Source: Hyphomicrobiaceae bacterium (GTDB taxonomy: Bacteria > Pseudomonadota > Alphaproteobacteria > Rhizobiales > Hyphomicrobiaceae). Taken from it: a stretch of DNA of 64,000 nt. The DNA lies in assembly GCA_020442165.1 (NCBI GenBank), contig JAGRKV010000052.1, positions 62,001 through 126,000 of the forward strand. Direction: 5' to 3'. This document shows, one piece after another, positions 35,273-44,093 of the stretch (position 1 is its first letter; each line of letters begins with the position of its first letter). The notes beneath the pieces are model-generated. The model was not told the DNA's origin. It searched no databases and saw only the letters and a program-made list of their open reading frames with translations. Made by a program: the position numbers and the translations under genes.

Positions 35273-35545
35273 ATGGATCAAGTGATGGCCTATCTGCAAA
35301 ACCCGTGGGTAATCATGGTCATCAACGGCCTGATCGCAGGCTGGCTGGCTGGGCTGCTGCTCGGCGGGGGTGGGCTCATCCGCAACCTCGTCGTCGGCAT
35401 TCTGGGCGCGTTCATCGGCGGGGCCCTGGTGCAGGCCGGGGTGCTGAAGCTGCCCATCGACATTGGCACCTGGGGCAACCAGATCCTGGTCTCAACCATC
35501 GGCGCCCTGCTGCTTATCGTGATCGCCCGGATCATCGCCCGGTAG
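35273..35545 (+). CDS. GlsB/YeaQ/YmgE family small membrane protein, tandem copy
   Basis: A 90-residue paralog of the preceding gene, with NGLIAGWLAGLLLGGGGLIR, LVVGILGAFIGGALVQAGV and STIGALLLIVIARIIA. Alignment by eye shows about half of the positions identical over the membrane segments. The N-terminus has an extra ten residues (MDQVMAYLQNPW). The pair may form hetero-oligomers, or one may be redundant. Confidence 0.82.
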   Translation: MDQVMAYLQNPWVIMVINGLIAGWLAGLLLGGGGLIRNLVVGILGAFIGGALVQAGVLKLPIDIGTWGNQILVSTIGALLLIVIARIIAR

Positions 35546-35703
35546 GCGGTTGACGGTATTTTTCCGGCACGGTTTTCACCTACGCCATCCGCAGCGCTTG
35601 ATCCCGCGCGCGGGCTCGTTCACCTATAGCTTTGATTGCGCCGCGGCGGCTCTCCAGAATAGGGGCAGCTGCCTAGGCGTCAGGGTCGGTGAAGGTCGAT
35701 GCA

Positions 35704-36681
35704 ATGGTGAAGGTTCTCGATACGGTTGGAGATGGCGGGGCGGTGCGTCCGCGCCATCCGGAGAAGGCAGGAAGGCCGGATACTCCTGTCTTGCGCAAGC
35801 CCGATTGGATCAGGGTCAAGGCGCCGGGTTCGCCCGTCTATGGCGAGACGCGCCGTATCGTGAAGGAAAACAAGCTCCATACGGTCTGCGAGGAAGCGTC
35901 CTGTCCCAACATCGGTGAGTGCTGGTCGAAACGGCACGCGACTATGATGATTATGGGCGATACGTGTACGCGCGCCTGCGCTTTCTGCAACGTGCGCACC
36001 GGTCTGCCAAATGCCCTGGATGGTGCGGAGCCCGGCCGGGTGGCCGAAGCGGTGGCGGCACTGGGTCTCAATCACGTCGTCATCACGTCGGTTGATCGCG
36101 ATGATCTCGATGATGGCGGTGCAGCGCATTTCGCGGCGACGATTGCGGCAATCCGCAACGCGGCGCCGGATACCACGATCGAGATCCTGCCACCTGATTT
36201 CCTGCGCAAGGATGGTGCGCTCGAAGTTGTCGTCGCAGCAAAGCCTGATGTGTTCAATCACAACCTGGAAACGGTGCCGTCCCTCTATCTCAAGATCCGG
36301 CCGGGTGCGCGCTACTTTCATTCTCTGAGGCTGTTGCAGCGTGTGAAGGAACTCGATCCCGCGATGTTCACAAAGTCGGGCCTGATGGTGGGACTGGGTG
36401 AAACGCGCGAAGACGTCCTGCAGGTCATGGACGACATGCGTTCCGCCAATATCGACTTCCTCACCATCGGACAGTACCTGCAGCCGACGCGCAAGCATGC
36501 CGAAGTAAAGGGTTTCGTGACGCCCGAAGAGTTCAAGGCCTACGAGACGACGGCTTATGCCAAGGGCTTCCTGCTGGTTTCGGCGACACCGCTGACGCGC
36601 TCATCGCATCATGCGGGCGAGGATTTCGCGCGGCTCAGGGCGGCGCGTGACAAGCAGCTCCGCGCTGGGGCTGCTCGCTGA
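35704..36681 (+). CDS. lipA: Lipoyl synthase
   Basis: A 325-residue radical SAM enzyme with both Fe-S sites: the auxiliary cluster cysteines in [12 protein letters not shown] and the SAM cluster in [10 protein letters not shown]. The closing [10 protein letters not shown] motif carries the Arg-Ser-Ser that binds the auxiliary cluster. It inserts two sulphur atoms into octanoyl domains of PDH, OGDH and GcvH. A GTG at 35689 is an alternative start. It overlaps the COQ10-like gene by one base (TGATG). An intact lipA beside a lipoyl domain lacking its lysine suggests its targets lie elsewhere. Confidence 0.95.
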   Translation: MVKVLDTVGDGGAVRPRHPEKAGRPDTPVLRKPDWIRVKAPGSPVYGETRRIVKENKLHTVCEEASCPNIGECWSKRHATMMIMGDTCTRACAFCNVRTGLPNALDGAEPGRVAEAVAALGLNHVVITSVDRDDLDDGGAAHFAATIAAIRNAAPDTTIEILPPDFLRKDGALEVVVAAKPDVFNHNLETVPSLYLKIRPGARYFHSLRLLQRVKELDPAMFTKSGLMVGLGETREDVLQVMDDMRSANIDFLTIGQYLQPTRKHAEVKGFVTPEEFKAYETTAYAKGFLLVSATPLTRSSHHAGEDFARLRAARDKQLRAGAAR

Positions 36682-37172
36682 TGCCCCGCTTCGAGACGAC
36701 ACGGCGCGTTCCATACTCCGCCGAGCAGATGTTCGCGATCGTGGCGGACATCGAGAAGTATCCCCAGTTCCTGCCGATGTGCGAGAGCCTCAAGGTGACG
36801 TCACGCAAAGACGATGGGGTGACGACGCATGTCGTCGCAACGATGGGCATTGGCTACAAGGCCATCCAGGAGAGCTTCACGACGCGGGTTGTGCTGTCGC
36901 CCAAGGCAAGCCCGCCGCTGATCGAGGTGGCCTACCTCGATGGTCCTTTCCACCACCTCGATAACCGCTGGAGGTTCACCGATCGCGAGAACGGGTCGGA
37001 CATCCACTTCTTCATCGACTACCAGTTCCGCTCGGCGATGCTGGGGCTGGTGATGGGGACGGTGTTCGACAAGGCGTTCCGCAAGTTTGCCGAGGCCTTC
37101 GAGGACCGGGCGCGGCAGGTTTATGGGCCACTGGGGCGCGTCGGGGCTGAGAGTTCCGGGTCAAAGGCTTAG
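36681..37172 (+). CDS. COQ10/RatA-like START-domain protein
   Basis: A 163-residue protein of the polyketide cyclase/START type, with RRVPYSAEQMFAIVADIEKY, PQFLPMCESLKVTSR and FHHLDNRWRFTD. Homologues in Alphaproteobacteria are annotated as ubiquinone-binding COQ10 or as the ribosome-associated toxin RatA; the lipA-linked copy is usually the COQ10 type. It overlaps lipA by one base and is translationally coupled. Its TAG stop lies in the TTAG left end of a repeat element. Confidence 0.85.
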   Translation: MPRFETTRRVPYSAEQMFAIVADIEKYPQFLPMCESLKVTSRKDDGVTTHVVATMGIGYKAIQESFTTRVVLSPKASPPLIEVAYLDGPFHHLDNRWRFTDRENGSDIHFFIDYQFRSAMLGLVMGTVFDKAFRKFAEAFEDRARQVYGPLGRVGAESSGSKA

Positions 37173-37274
37173 TGCTCGTTCAATCTCGATGGAAACGAAT
37201 GCGCTCTCCATGTTTTTGATTTGTGCATGTTTTTCACGATGAACCGCTTCACACTTCAGCCAAACATGCACTAG
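37169..37274. repeat. CTAG-bounded two-hairpin element, copy 4
   Basis: A 106 bp element with TTAG on the left (37169-37172) and CTAG on the right (37271-37274). It is in the same orientation as copy 1, with a degenerate first module (GTGCTCGTTC and GAATGCGCTC) and a well-kept second module: TGCATGTTTTTCACGATGAA and CACTTCAGCCAAACATGCAC. The left end carries the stop of the COQ10-like gene and the right end that of the cinA-like gene, which converge on it. Confidence 0.78.
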
Positions 37275-37780
37275 TGCTCGGCGCATTTGTGCAGCATAGC
37301 CAGCGCCTCCGCGACCGTGGCGAGCCGGATTGCAGTGCGGCCAATGTCGCCGAACCGGCATTCGCGGTGGCGGGTGAGGTGGCCCTTTCGGTGGACAGCG
37401 ATGTGAACAAGGCCAACAGGCTTTTGCGGTGTGCCGCCGGTCGGGCCAGCAATGCCGGTGATGGCGGCTGCCAAATCAACGCGCGCTCGGGCCAAGGCGC
37501 CGGTCGTCATTGCTTCTGCTACCTCGCGACTCACTGCGCCGTGGTTTTCAAGTAGCGTGGCTGGCACCCCAAGGCACTCGATCTTGGCGGTGTTGGAGTA
37601 GGTGACGTAGCCGCGGTCGACAACCGCGGATGAGCCGGAGATTTCAGTGAGCACGGCGGCAAGCAGACCGCCGGTACAGCTTTCAGCCGTCACCATCCGC
37701 AGGCCGCGCGCCTTGCAGCATTCCAGGAGTGCCGTGGCGGCCGCTGTCAATTCGATGGGAAATACCGTTGACGTGCTCAT
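37271..37780 (-). CDS. CinA-family nicotinamide-nucleotide amidohydrolase
   Basis: A 169-residue stand-alone CinA C-terminal domain (PncC type). Diagnostic parts are RMVTAESCTGGLLAAVLTEI with the catalytic serine, GAVSREVAEAMTTGALARA and AITGIAGPTGGTPQKPVGLV. It deamidates nicotinamide mononucleotide for NAD recycling. The stop TAG is supplied by the repeat element. The start chosen (MSTSTVFP) has only a weak ribosome site; an ATG eight codons upstream is possible. Confidence 0.88.
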   Translation of the reverse strand: MSTSTVFPIELTAAATALLECCKARGLRMVTAESCTGGLLAAVLTEISGSSAVVDRGYVTYSNTAKIECLGVPATLLENHGAVSREVAEAMTTGALARARVDLAAAITGIAGPTGGTPQKPVGLVHIAVHRKGHLTRHRECRFGDIGRTAIRLATVAEALAMLHKCAEH

Positions 37781-37872
37781 CTGCCGTCCGTGCCGATACA
37801 GCAATATCCATATGAAGACTCGCGACAGCGTATCTGTCCATGCCGGACTGTTCGCCAGGCGATAAATGAGCA

Positions 37873-37903
37873 GAGCCGGCGCACTGGGCAGGTGCGCCGG
37901 CTC
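37873..37903. terminator. Strong hairpin between marR and the cinA-like gene
   Basis: GAGCCGGCGCA pairs with TGCGCCGGCTC, an 11 bp perfect stem with a 9-base loop. On the minus strand it follows the marR stop by about 40 bp and precedes TGCTCATTTATC. It is probably the marR terminator, though without a strong T-run. Confidence 0.55.
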
Positions 37904-37926
37904 GATTGTCGGGAGAGAGAGTATCT

Positions 37927-37944
37927 TGACACAGCATTGTGTCA
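37927..37944. promoter_or_regulatory. 18 bp palindrome at the marR stop codon
   Basis: TGACACA-GCAT-TGTGTCA is a perfect 7 bp inverted repeat with a 4-base centre. Its right arm contains the marR stop codon. It could be a regulator-binding site upstream of the cinA-like gene, including for MarR itself, or a small hairpin in the marR transcript. The sequence alone does not decide. Confidence 0.4.
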
Positions 37945-38427
37945 GGCGGCGATGAGCTTCTCCGCCTGGTCAAGGAGACCATCGAGCACGGAACGGCTCT
38001 CCGGTCCCATTACGGCAGTCGCACGGCGCTGTGCGTCCTGCCAGATTGGATACGCATCGACGAGTACGGCCTGACCTTTGGGCGTCAGGTGCAGGCCACG
38101 TCCGCGTCGGCCAGCCGGTGGGTCCATGATGAGATGGCCCAGCGCCAGAAGACGCTTCAGGTTGCGCGACAGAGTCGATTTTTCGATGTCGAGTTCGTGG
38201 CCGATCTCGACAGCGGTGATTCCATCGCGTGACGCGAGTTGCGCGAGCAAGGTGTACTGGCTCGCCGTGATGCCGAGCGGGCGCATGGCATCGTCGTAAA
38301 CTCGCGTAATGATGCGCGACAACTGGCGCACGCGCGTGGCCAAACACGCGGCCGCGGTGGTTTCGGCGATGTCGCTGATTGTTTGTGTCTCAGCGCTTGG
38401 CCGATCGATCGTAAGTGTAGAATCCAT
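37942..38427 (-). CDS. MarR family transcriptional regulator
   Basis: A 161-residue winged-helix regulator. The helix-turn-helix lies in RDGITAVEIGHELDIEKSTL followed by SRNLKRLLALGHLI and the wing DPPAGRRGRGLHLTPKG. The protein should form a dimer that binds palindromic DNA and may respond to a small ligand. The ATG has GGGGG about 9 nt upstream. The target is unknown; it lies between cinA-like and ispDF genes on the same strand. An 18 bp palindrome overlaps its stop. Confidence 0.87.
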   Translation of the reverse strand: MDSTLTIDRPSAETQTISDIAETTAAACLATRVRQLSRIITRVYDDAMRPLGITASQYTLLAQLASRDGITAVEIGHELDIEKSTLSRNLKRLLALGHLIMDPPAGRRGRGLHLTPKGQAVLVDAYPIWQDAQRRATAVMGPESRSVLDGLLDQAEKLIAA

Positions 38428-38598
38428 TCTTATAACCCCCGCAAGGCTCGTGATCATACAACCACGCACGAGGATTTTGATGCCGCGATTCTGGCGGCGG
38501 GGTCAACGCAGGGAGTGTGGCTTACGTGTGACGAATGGATCAAAACAAGTCTTGTTTGCGCAACTCAACACTATTCACAGCCGTCGATTTGCGAGTTT

Positions 38599-39798
38599 CT
38601 AGGCGGCCGGTTTGTTGTGGGGCAACAGCAACATTATTGATGCCATGGCGGCAATGCCCTCGCGCCGGCCAGTGAAGCCAAGCCCTTCGGTCGTCGTTGC
38701 CTTGATGCCAACGCGCGTGGGGTCAAGCCCCATGATCTCGGCGATTTTCGTCTTCATGGCATCGCGGTGAGGACCGATCTTGGGGGCCTCGCACAGCACG
38801 GTGACGTCGGCGTTGGTAATGCGGCCACCACGGCTGGCGACGCGGGCAACGGCGTCTTGAAGGAAGATGTATGAGGCGGCGCCCTTCCACTTGGGATTGG
38901 AGGGGGGAAAGTGTTGGCCGATGTCGCCATCGCCCAGCGCGCCCAAGAGAGCGTCGGTCAGCGCGTGTAGGACGACGTCGCCATCGGAGTGTGCATCGAC
39001 CCCTTGGGTATGTGGAATCTTGAGACCACCCAGCATGACGTGATCGCCGTCGGTAAAGCGGTGGACGTCGAAACCGGTGCCGGTGGCGGGCAGCCAGCCG
39101 GAAAGGTTTGGGGCCGAAATGAGCTTGTCCGCCATGCGCAAATCCAGAGGCGTTGTGATCTTGAAGTTGAGGGGTGTGTCCTCGACGATGGCGACGGGAA
39201 TTCCTGCCCATTCGGCTATGGATGCATCGTCAGTGAAATCGTCGCGACCCGTCGCAGCAGCCTTGCGGTGGGCGGCAAGGATGTCGCCGAGGCGGAAACC
39301 TTGTGGGGTCTGGGCGCGCCATAGCCCTGCGCGCGGGACCGTCTCTGCGACGAGGCCGGCTGGTCCTGCCCGCTTCAAAGTGTCGGCCAGGGGTATCGCC
39401 GCCAGGGCGCCGGGGTGGGTCTTGAGTGCAGCGATAACCTGCCGGACCGTATCGGGCTGAACGAACGGCCGGGCGGCATCGTGGATGAGGACCTCGGTGA
39501 TGCCCTTGTTTGCGTTCTCCAGGGCTTCCAGACCGTTGAGCACCGAGAGCTGGCGTGTTGCGCCTCCATGGACGGGTGCCAAAATCCGGCAGGCGCTGAG
39601 GGCGAGGGCGCTTGCATAGAGCGCGCCGTCTTCGGGATGAATGACGACCTGGATGTGCTCGATTTCGGCGAGATTCCCGAAGGCTTCGACCGTCAAGGCC
39701 AATACCGTCCGGTCAGCGAGCCGCGCGTACTGCTTGGGCAGATCGCCGCCCGCCCTGGTGCCGCGGCCGGCGGCGACGATTAGTGCGGCTGTGGTCAC
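38599..39798 (-). CDS. ispDF: Bifunctional IspD/IspF (MEP pathway)
   Basis: A fused enzyme of about 399 residues. The IspD half has [20 protein letters not shown] and [15 protein letters not shown]; the IspF half has [40 protein letters not shown] and [15 protein letters not shown]. The fused form is typical of Alphaproteobacteria. It carries out cytidylyl transfer to MEP and formation of MEcPP in isoprenoid synthesis. The GTG start is chosen at the family N-terminus with GGAG upstream; the frame extends 67 codons further in poorly conserved sequence. It diverges from dusB. Confidence 0.93.
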   Translation of the reverse strand: MTTAALIVAAGRGTRAGGDLPKQYARLADRTVLALTVEAFGNLAEIEHIQVVIHPEDGALYASALALSACRILAPVHGGATRQLSVLNGLEALENANKGITEVLIHDAARPFVQPDTVRQVIAALKTHPGALAAIPLADTLKRAGPAGLVAETVPRAGLWRAQTPQGFRLGDILAAHRKAAATGRDDFTDDASIAEWAGIPVAIVEDTPLNFKITTPLDLRMADKLISAPNLSGWLPATGTGFDVHRFTDGDHVMLGGLKIPHTQGVDAHSDGDVVLHALTDALLGALGDGDIGQHFPPSNPKWKGAASYIFLQDAVARVASRGGRITNADVTVLCEAPKIGPHRDAMKTKIAEIMGLDPTRVGIKATTTEGLGFTGRREGIAAMASIMLLLPHNKPAA

Positions 39799-40030
39799 GG
39801 GGACTTGGGCTCCTGGGGCGGCAAGCCGCCGAGGGTGGGTCCGGTGCTCCCTTGGCAGGCCATCGATCGTGAGATTGGCGTCAACTTGGCTCGTGGAATA
39901 CCCGACCGGGCTGGCAGCGGCAATTCGCATCAACCAATTTGATTGGAGGAACCGCTTTTCGCGCTTGCGAGAAGAGGGGAACATTCTTATTCTGCACAAG
40001 AGTGTGGCAGTTAAAAATGTTGCCCAGCAA

Positions 40031-41059
40031 ATGAGCAGAAAAAGTTGTGGTGTTGAGGCTGGTGGTCTTCAGATCGGCTCTGTCAGCACCAGGAACATCG
40101 TAGCATTGGCGCCCATGTCGGGCGTTTCGGACCTGCCGCTACGTCAGATGGCGAGCCGGCTTGGGGCGGGGCTCGTCGTGTCTGAAATGATTGCATCCGA
40201 TGCGCTGAAAAGCGGCCGGAAGGGTTCGCTTCGTCGTGCCGAGTCGGAAGGTGTTGCTCCATTCGTGATCCAGCTGGCTGGCCGGCAAGCGCACTGGATG
40301 GCCGAAGGTGCGCGGATCGCGGCTGATCTGGGCGCCGATGTCATCGATATAAACATGGGATGCCCGGCACGGGAAGTCACGGGCAAGCTGTCGGGTAGCG
40401 CGCTGATGCGCGCTCCAGACCACGCGCTGTCGCTGATCGAGGCCGTTGTTGGAGCCGTGGATGTGCCAGTCACGCTCAAGATGCGATTGGGCTGGGACCG
40501 CAATGCGATGAATGCGCCTGAGATCGCCCGGCGTGCGGAGGCGGCGGGCGTGCAGCTCATCACGGTTCATGGGCGAACGCGGTGCGACTTCTTCAAGGGT
40601 AGCGCTGATTGGGCGGCGGTCAGGCCCGTCGTTGAGGCGGTCAAGGTTCCAGTGATCGTCAATGGCGACATCACAACGCCAGCCGATGCGAGGCAAGCAT
40701 TGGCGCAGTCGGGTGCAGCTGGGGTGATGATCGGGCGCGGGGCTTACGGCGCGCCGTGGCGGCCGGGACGGATTGCGGTGTCGCTGACGACCGGCAACGA
40801 TCCTGGCGAACCGGAGCTTGCCGAGCAGGGGCTGATCGCGGAGGCACACGTTGACGCTCTGCTTTCGCACTACGGGCAGGAGCTTGGTCTGCGCAATGCG
40901 CGCAAGCACATCGGTTGGTACCTGGAGAGTGCTGGTTTTGAGGGTGGCTCGTTGAAGGATTGGCGACGGCGGCTCTGCACTAATGACGATCCTGTGCGGG
41001 TGATGGATGAATTTCGTGCCGCCTATGTTGCCGCAGAAGAAATGAGGCTCGCCGCATGA
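40031..41059 (+). CDS. dusB: tRNA-dihydrouridine synthase DusB
   Basis: A 342-residue flavoprotein of the DusB/NifR3 type. The catalytic cysteine lies in [23 protein letters not shown] contacts are in [25 protein letters not shown] and VPVIVNGDI. It reduces uridines in tRNA D-loops. The gene just upstream of ntrB in Rhizobiales was named nifR3. Its stop overlaps the ntrB start (ATGA). The exact start is uncertain; a GTG nine codons upstream is also possible. Confidence 0.92.
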   Translation: MSRKSCGVEAGGLQIGSVSTRNIVALAPMSGVSDLPLRQMASRLGAGLVVSEMIASDALKSGRKGSLRRAESEGVAPFVIQLAGRQAHWMAEGARIAADLGADVIDINMGCPAREVTGKLSGSALMRAPDHALSLIEAVVGAVDVPVTLKMRLGWDRNAMNAPEIARRAEAAGVQLITVHGRTRCDFFKGSADWAAVRPVVEAVKVPVIVNGDITTPADARQALAQSGAAGVMIGRGAYGAPWRPGRIAVSLTTGNDPGEPELAEQGLIAEAHVDALLSHYGQELGLRNARKHIGWYLESAGFEGGSLKDWRRRLCTNDDPVRVMDEFRAAYVAAEEMRLAA

Positions 41060-42345
41060 GCCCAGCAAATGCCGACAAGAAATCGGGAGGCCGCAAGGGT
41101 GGTGGTCGCCAGGCCGATACGGACAAGGCGCTGAAGGTGCCGCCATCGGGGGGAGCTTCTTCGCAGCAGGTGGAGCCGGGCGATCGCGATGACGTGGTGT
41201 CAGCAGTGGCCGCGGTTCGCAGTGCTGCCAGTCCGCAGGGCGGATTGCGCCGTCCGGTGGAACACGACCTGCTGCTTGCGGCTATTCCCCATCCGGTTCT
41301 GGTCGTGGCGGAAGAGAACCGCATCGTCTACGGGAATTCCGCAGCTGAGAGCTTCATGTCCTCTGGGCTTTCGATGCTGAAGCGGATGAGCCTCGACGAC
41401 CTTGTCGTATTTGGCTGTCCGTTGCTGGCGCTGGTTGAGCAGGTGCGGCGGACGGGCGTTACCATCAACGAATACGGTGTGGAGATTGCCTCTCCACGTT
41501 TTGTTGCGCCCAAGCTTGTCGACGTTTATGGCGGGCCGCTGCAGGAGCAGCCCGGTTACATTTTCCTGATGCTGCAGCAGCGCGCGATGGCACAGATGAT
41601 CGAGCGACAGCTGACGCACCGTGCGGCGGCGCGTTCTGTCTCCGGCATGGCTTCCGTGCTGGCCCATGAGATCAAGAACCCGCTGTCGGGCATTCGTGGT
41701 GCTGCTCAACTCATTGAGCCCTCTCTCGATGACGAGGATCGCGCTCTGGCGCAGCTCATCTGTTCGGAAACGGACCGCATTCGGGATCTGGTGGACCGCA
41801 TGGAGGTCTTCGGCGATGAGCGCCCGCTGAAGATGCAGCCGATCAACATCCACGATGTGCTCGACCATGTGCGGCGGCTGCTGGAGACGGGACTGGGGCG
41901 TCATGTCCGGTTTGCGCTCGACTACGATCCTTCGCTGCCGCCGGTGCGCGGCAACCGCGACAAGCTCATTCAGGCGTTCCTCAATCTTTTCAAGAATGCG
42001 GTGGAAGCGGTTGGCGATGACGCCGAGCAGGGTCGGATACTGGTGCAGACAGCGTTTCGTCCTGGCGTGCGGCTGACGGTTCCAGGCACCAACACGAGGA
42101 TCGCGCTGCCGCTCATGATCCAGATCGAAGACAACGGGCCAGGCATTCCGGAGCACCTGCGTTCGCAGATTTTTGATCCATTCGTCACGACAAAGCCATC
42201 CGGCACCGGCCTCGGGCTGGCGCTGGTGGCCAAGATCATCAACGACCACGGCGGCATCATTGAATGCGACAGCGAGTCCGGGCGTACCGTGTTCCGGATA
42301 CTGCTGCCGCTGCTGTCGCCTGCGGCGCAGGGCAAATCGGCTTGA
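41056..42345 (+). CDS. ntrB: Nitrogen regulation sensor histidine kinase NtrB
   Basis: A 429-residue cytoplasmic kinase. After an unusual 70-residue Lys/Gly/Ala-rich N-terminal tail comes a PAS domain ([20 protein letters not shown]), then the H-box [20 protein letters not shown], the N-box [15 protein letters not shown] and the G-boxes [12 protein letters not shown] and [13 protein letters not shown]. It phosphorylates NtrC when nitrogen is limiting and is controlled by PII. The ATG overlaps the dusB stop. ntrC follows 20 bp later. Confidence 0.95.
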   Translation: MSPANADKKSGGRKGGGRQADTDKALKVPPSGGASSQQVEPGDRDDVVSAVAAVRSAASPQGGLRRPVEHDLLLAAIPHPVLVVAEENRIVYGNSAAESFMSSGLSMLKRMSLDDLVVFGCPLLALVEQVRRTGVTINEYGVEIASPRFVAPKLVDVYGGPLQEQPGYIFLMLQQRAMAQMIERQLTHRAAARSVSGMASVLAHEIKNPLSGIRGAAQLIEPSLDDEDRALAQLICSETDRIRDLVDRMEVFGDERPLKMQPINIHDVLDHVRRLLETGLGRHVRFALDYDPSLPPVRGNRDKLIQAFLNLFKNAVEAVGDDAEQGRILVQTAFRPGVRLTVPGTNTRIALPLMIQIEDNGPGIPEHLRSQIFDPFVTTKPSGTGLGLALVAKIINDHGGIIECDSESGRTVFRILLPLLSPAAQGKSA

Positions 42346-42365
42346 CCGGAAAGGCAAGAACGACA

Positions 42366-43814
42366 ATGGCCAGAGGCACAATTCTGATCGCAGATGACGA
42401 CACCGCCATCCGCACTGTGCTTAATCAGGCGTTGGCGAGAGCGGGATATGCGCCGCGTGCTACGGGTAATGCGGCAACGCTTTGGCGCTGGGTGAGCCAG
42501 GGCGAGGGCGACGTCGTCATTACCGATGTCGTGATGCCGGACGAAAATGCCTTCGACCTTATCCCGCGCATCAAGAAGCTGCGGCCTGAGCTGCCGATCA
42601 TTGTCATGAGCGCGCAGAATACGCTGATGACGGCGCTGACGGCGGCCGAGAAGGGCGCTTATGAATACCTGCCCAAGCCGTTCGATCTCAGCGAGGTGGT
42701 CGCGGTGGTGGCGCGGGCGCTATCGGAGCCCGGCCGCAAACCGCAGCGCAGCCAGCAGATCGAGAGCGAGGGCGAAGAGCTGCCGCTGATCGGGCGCTCG
42801 CATGCCATGCAGGAGATCTATCGGGTTCTGGCGCGTTTAACGCAGACCGATCTGACCGTGATGATCTCGGGCGAGAGCGGCACCGGCAAGGAACTGGTGG
42901 CGCGTGTACTCCATGATTACGGCAAGCGCCGTCATGGCCCGTTCGTGCCGATCAACATGGCGGCCATTCCGCGCGAACTGATCGAGAGCGAGCTGTTCGG
43001 TCACGAAAAGGGTGCCTTTACGGGAGCGCAGACGCGTACGCAGGGACGCTTCGAGCAAGCAGAAGGCGGCACTCTTTTTCTTGACGAGATCGGCGATATG
43101 CCGCTGGAGGCACAGACGCGGCTGCTGCGCGTGCTGCAGCAGGGCGAGTACACGACCGTTGGCGGGCGCACTCCGATCAAGACAAACGTACGGATCATCG
43201 CGGCAACCCATCGCGACCTCAAACAGCAGATTGCGCAGGGGCTTTTCCGCGAAGACCTGTTCTACCGGCTCAATGTCGTACCGCTGCGAATTCCGCCCCT
43301 GCGTGAGCGCCTGGACGATGTCGGTGATCTGGTGCGCTTCTTCCTGCGCACGGCCTCGCGCGAAGGACTGGGCCAGAAGTCAATCGAAACGGGCGCCATC
43401 GAGCGGCTGAAGGCGCACGTATGGCCTGGCAACATTCGCGAGCTTGAGAACTTTGTGCGCCGTCTGGTGGCGCTCTATCCGCAGGATACGCTGACACGCG
43501 AAATCATCGAACAGGAGCTTGCCGAGCAAACGCCACCTGCGCCGCAGGGTAGTGTCGGAGAGGGCGGCGATCTTTCGGAAATGGTGGAGCGCTATCTGGC
43601 TGGGTACTTCGCCGGTTTTGGCTCTGAGCTGCCGCCGCCCGGTCTGCACGAGCGCGTCATCCGGCAGGTTGAGCTGCCACTGCTGACGGCTGCACTCGCG
43701 GCCACCCGCGGCAACCAGATCCGGGCGGCTGAGCTTCTAGGTCTCAACCGCAATACGCTGCGTGCCCGCATCAAGGCGCTCGACATCCGCGTCTTCCGCA
43801 CGCCTGCACCTTAA
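42366..43814 (+). CDS. ntrC: Sigma54-dependent nitrogen regulator NtrC
   Basis: A 482-residue response regulator. The receiver has the phospho-acceptor Asp in [17 protein letters not shown]; the AAA+ domain has Walker [17 protein letters not shown] and the sigma54-contact loop [12 protein letters not shown]; a Fis-type helix-turn-helix closes the protein ([20 protein letters not shown]). It activates sigma54 promoters for nitrogen assimilation once phosphorylated by NtrB. The start aligns with family N-termini ([12 protein letters not shown]). Confidence 0.96.
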   Translation: MARGTILIADDDTAIRTVLNQALARAGYAPRATGNAATLWRWVSQGEGDVVITDVVMPDENAFDLIPRIKKLRPELPIIVMSAQNTLMTALTAAEKGAYEYLPKPFDLSEVVAVVARALSEPGRKPQRSQQIESEGEELPLIGRSHAMQEIYRVLARLTQTDLTVMISGESGTGKELVARVLHDYGKRRHGPFVPINMAAIPRELIESELFGHEKGAFTGAQTRTQGRFEQAEGGTLFLDEIGDMPLEAQTRLLRVLQQGEYTTVGGRTPIKTNVRIIAATHRDLKQQIAQGLFREDLFYRLNVVPLRIPPLRERLDDVGDLVRFFLRTASREGLGQKSIETGAIERLKAHVWPGNIRELENFVRRLVALYPQDTLTREIIEQELAEQTPPAPQGSVGEGGDLSEMVERYLAGYFAGFGSELPPPGLHERVIRQVELPLLTAALAATRGNQIRAAELLGLNRNTLRARIKALDIRVFRTPAP

Positions 43815-44093
43815 GGAGCCGGCAGGCGGTAGTGTGAATTGACTGGAGCAGGATGTGCGGCGGGGTGTTCTCGCTTGACGGGCTCTTGCCAGCGCGTTAC
43901 CGGTATGAATGTCGCGAAAATGTCACAGTCTTCGGGTTGCTATGATGTCACCCGCTATGGGCGGGCGACCGAACGGCCACGCTCCTCCCCGTCCCCGGTT
44001 GGGGGCATGGCGCAATACTAAGTGGTTCGGGGGATTATCTTTTCTCAAGGATGGCAGCGTGACTTCGGACGAGCAGCGGGAGAGTGCGTTTCG

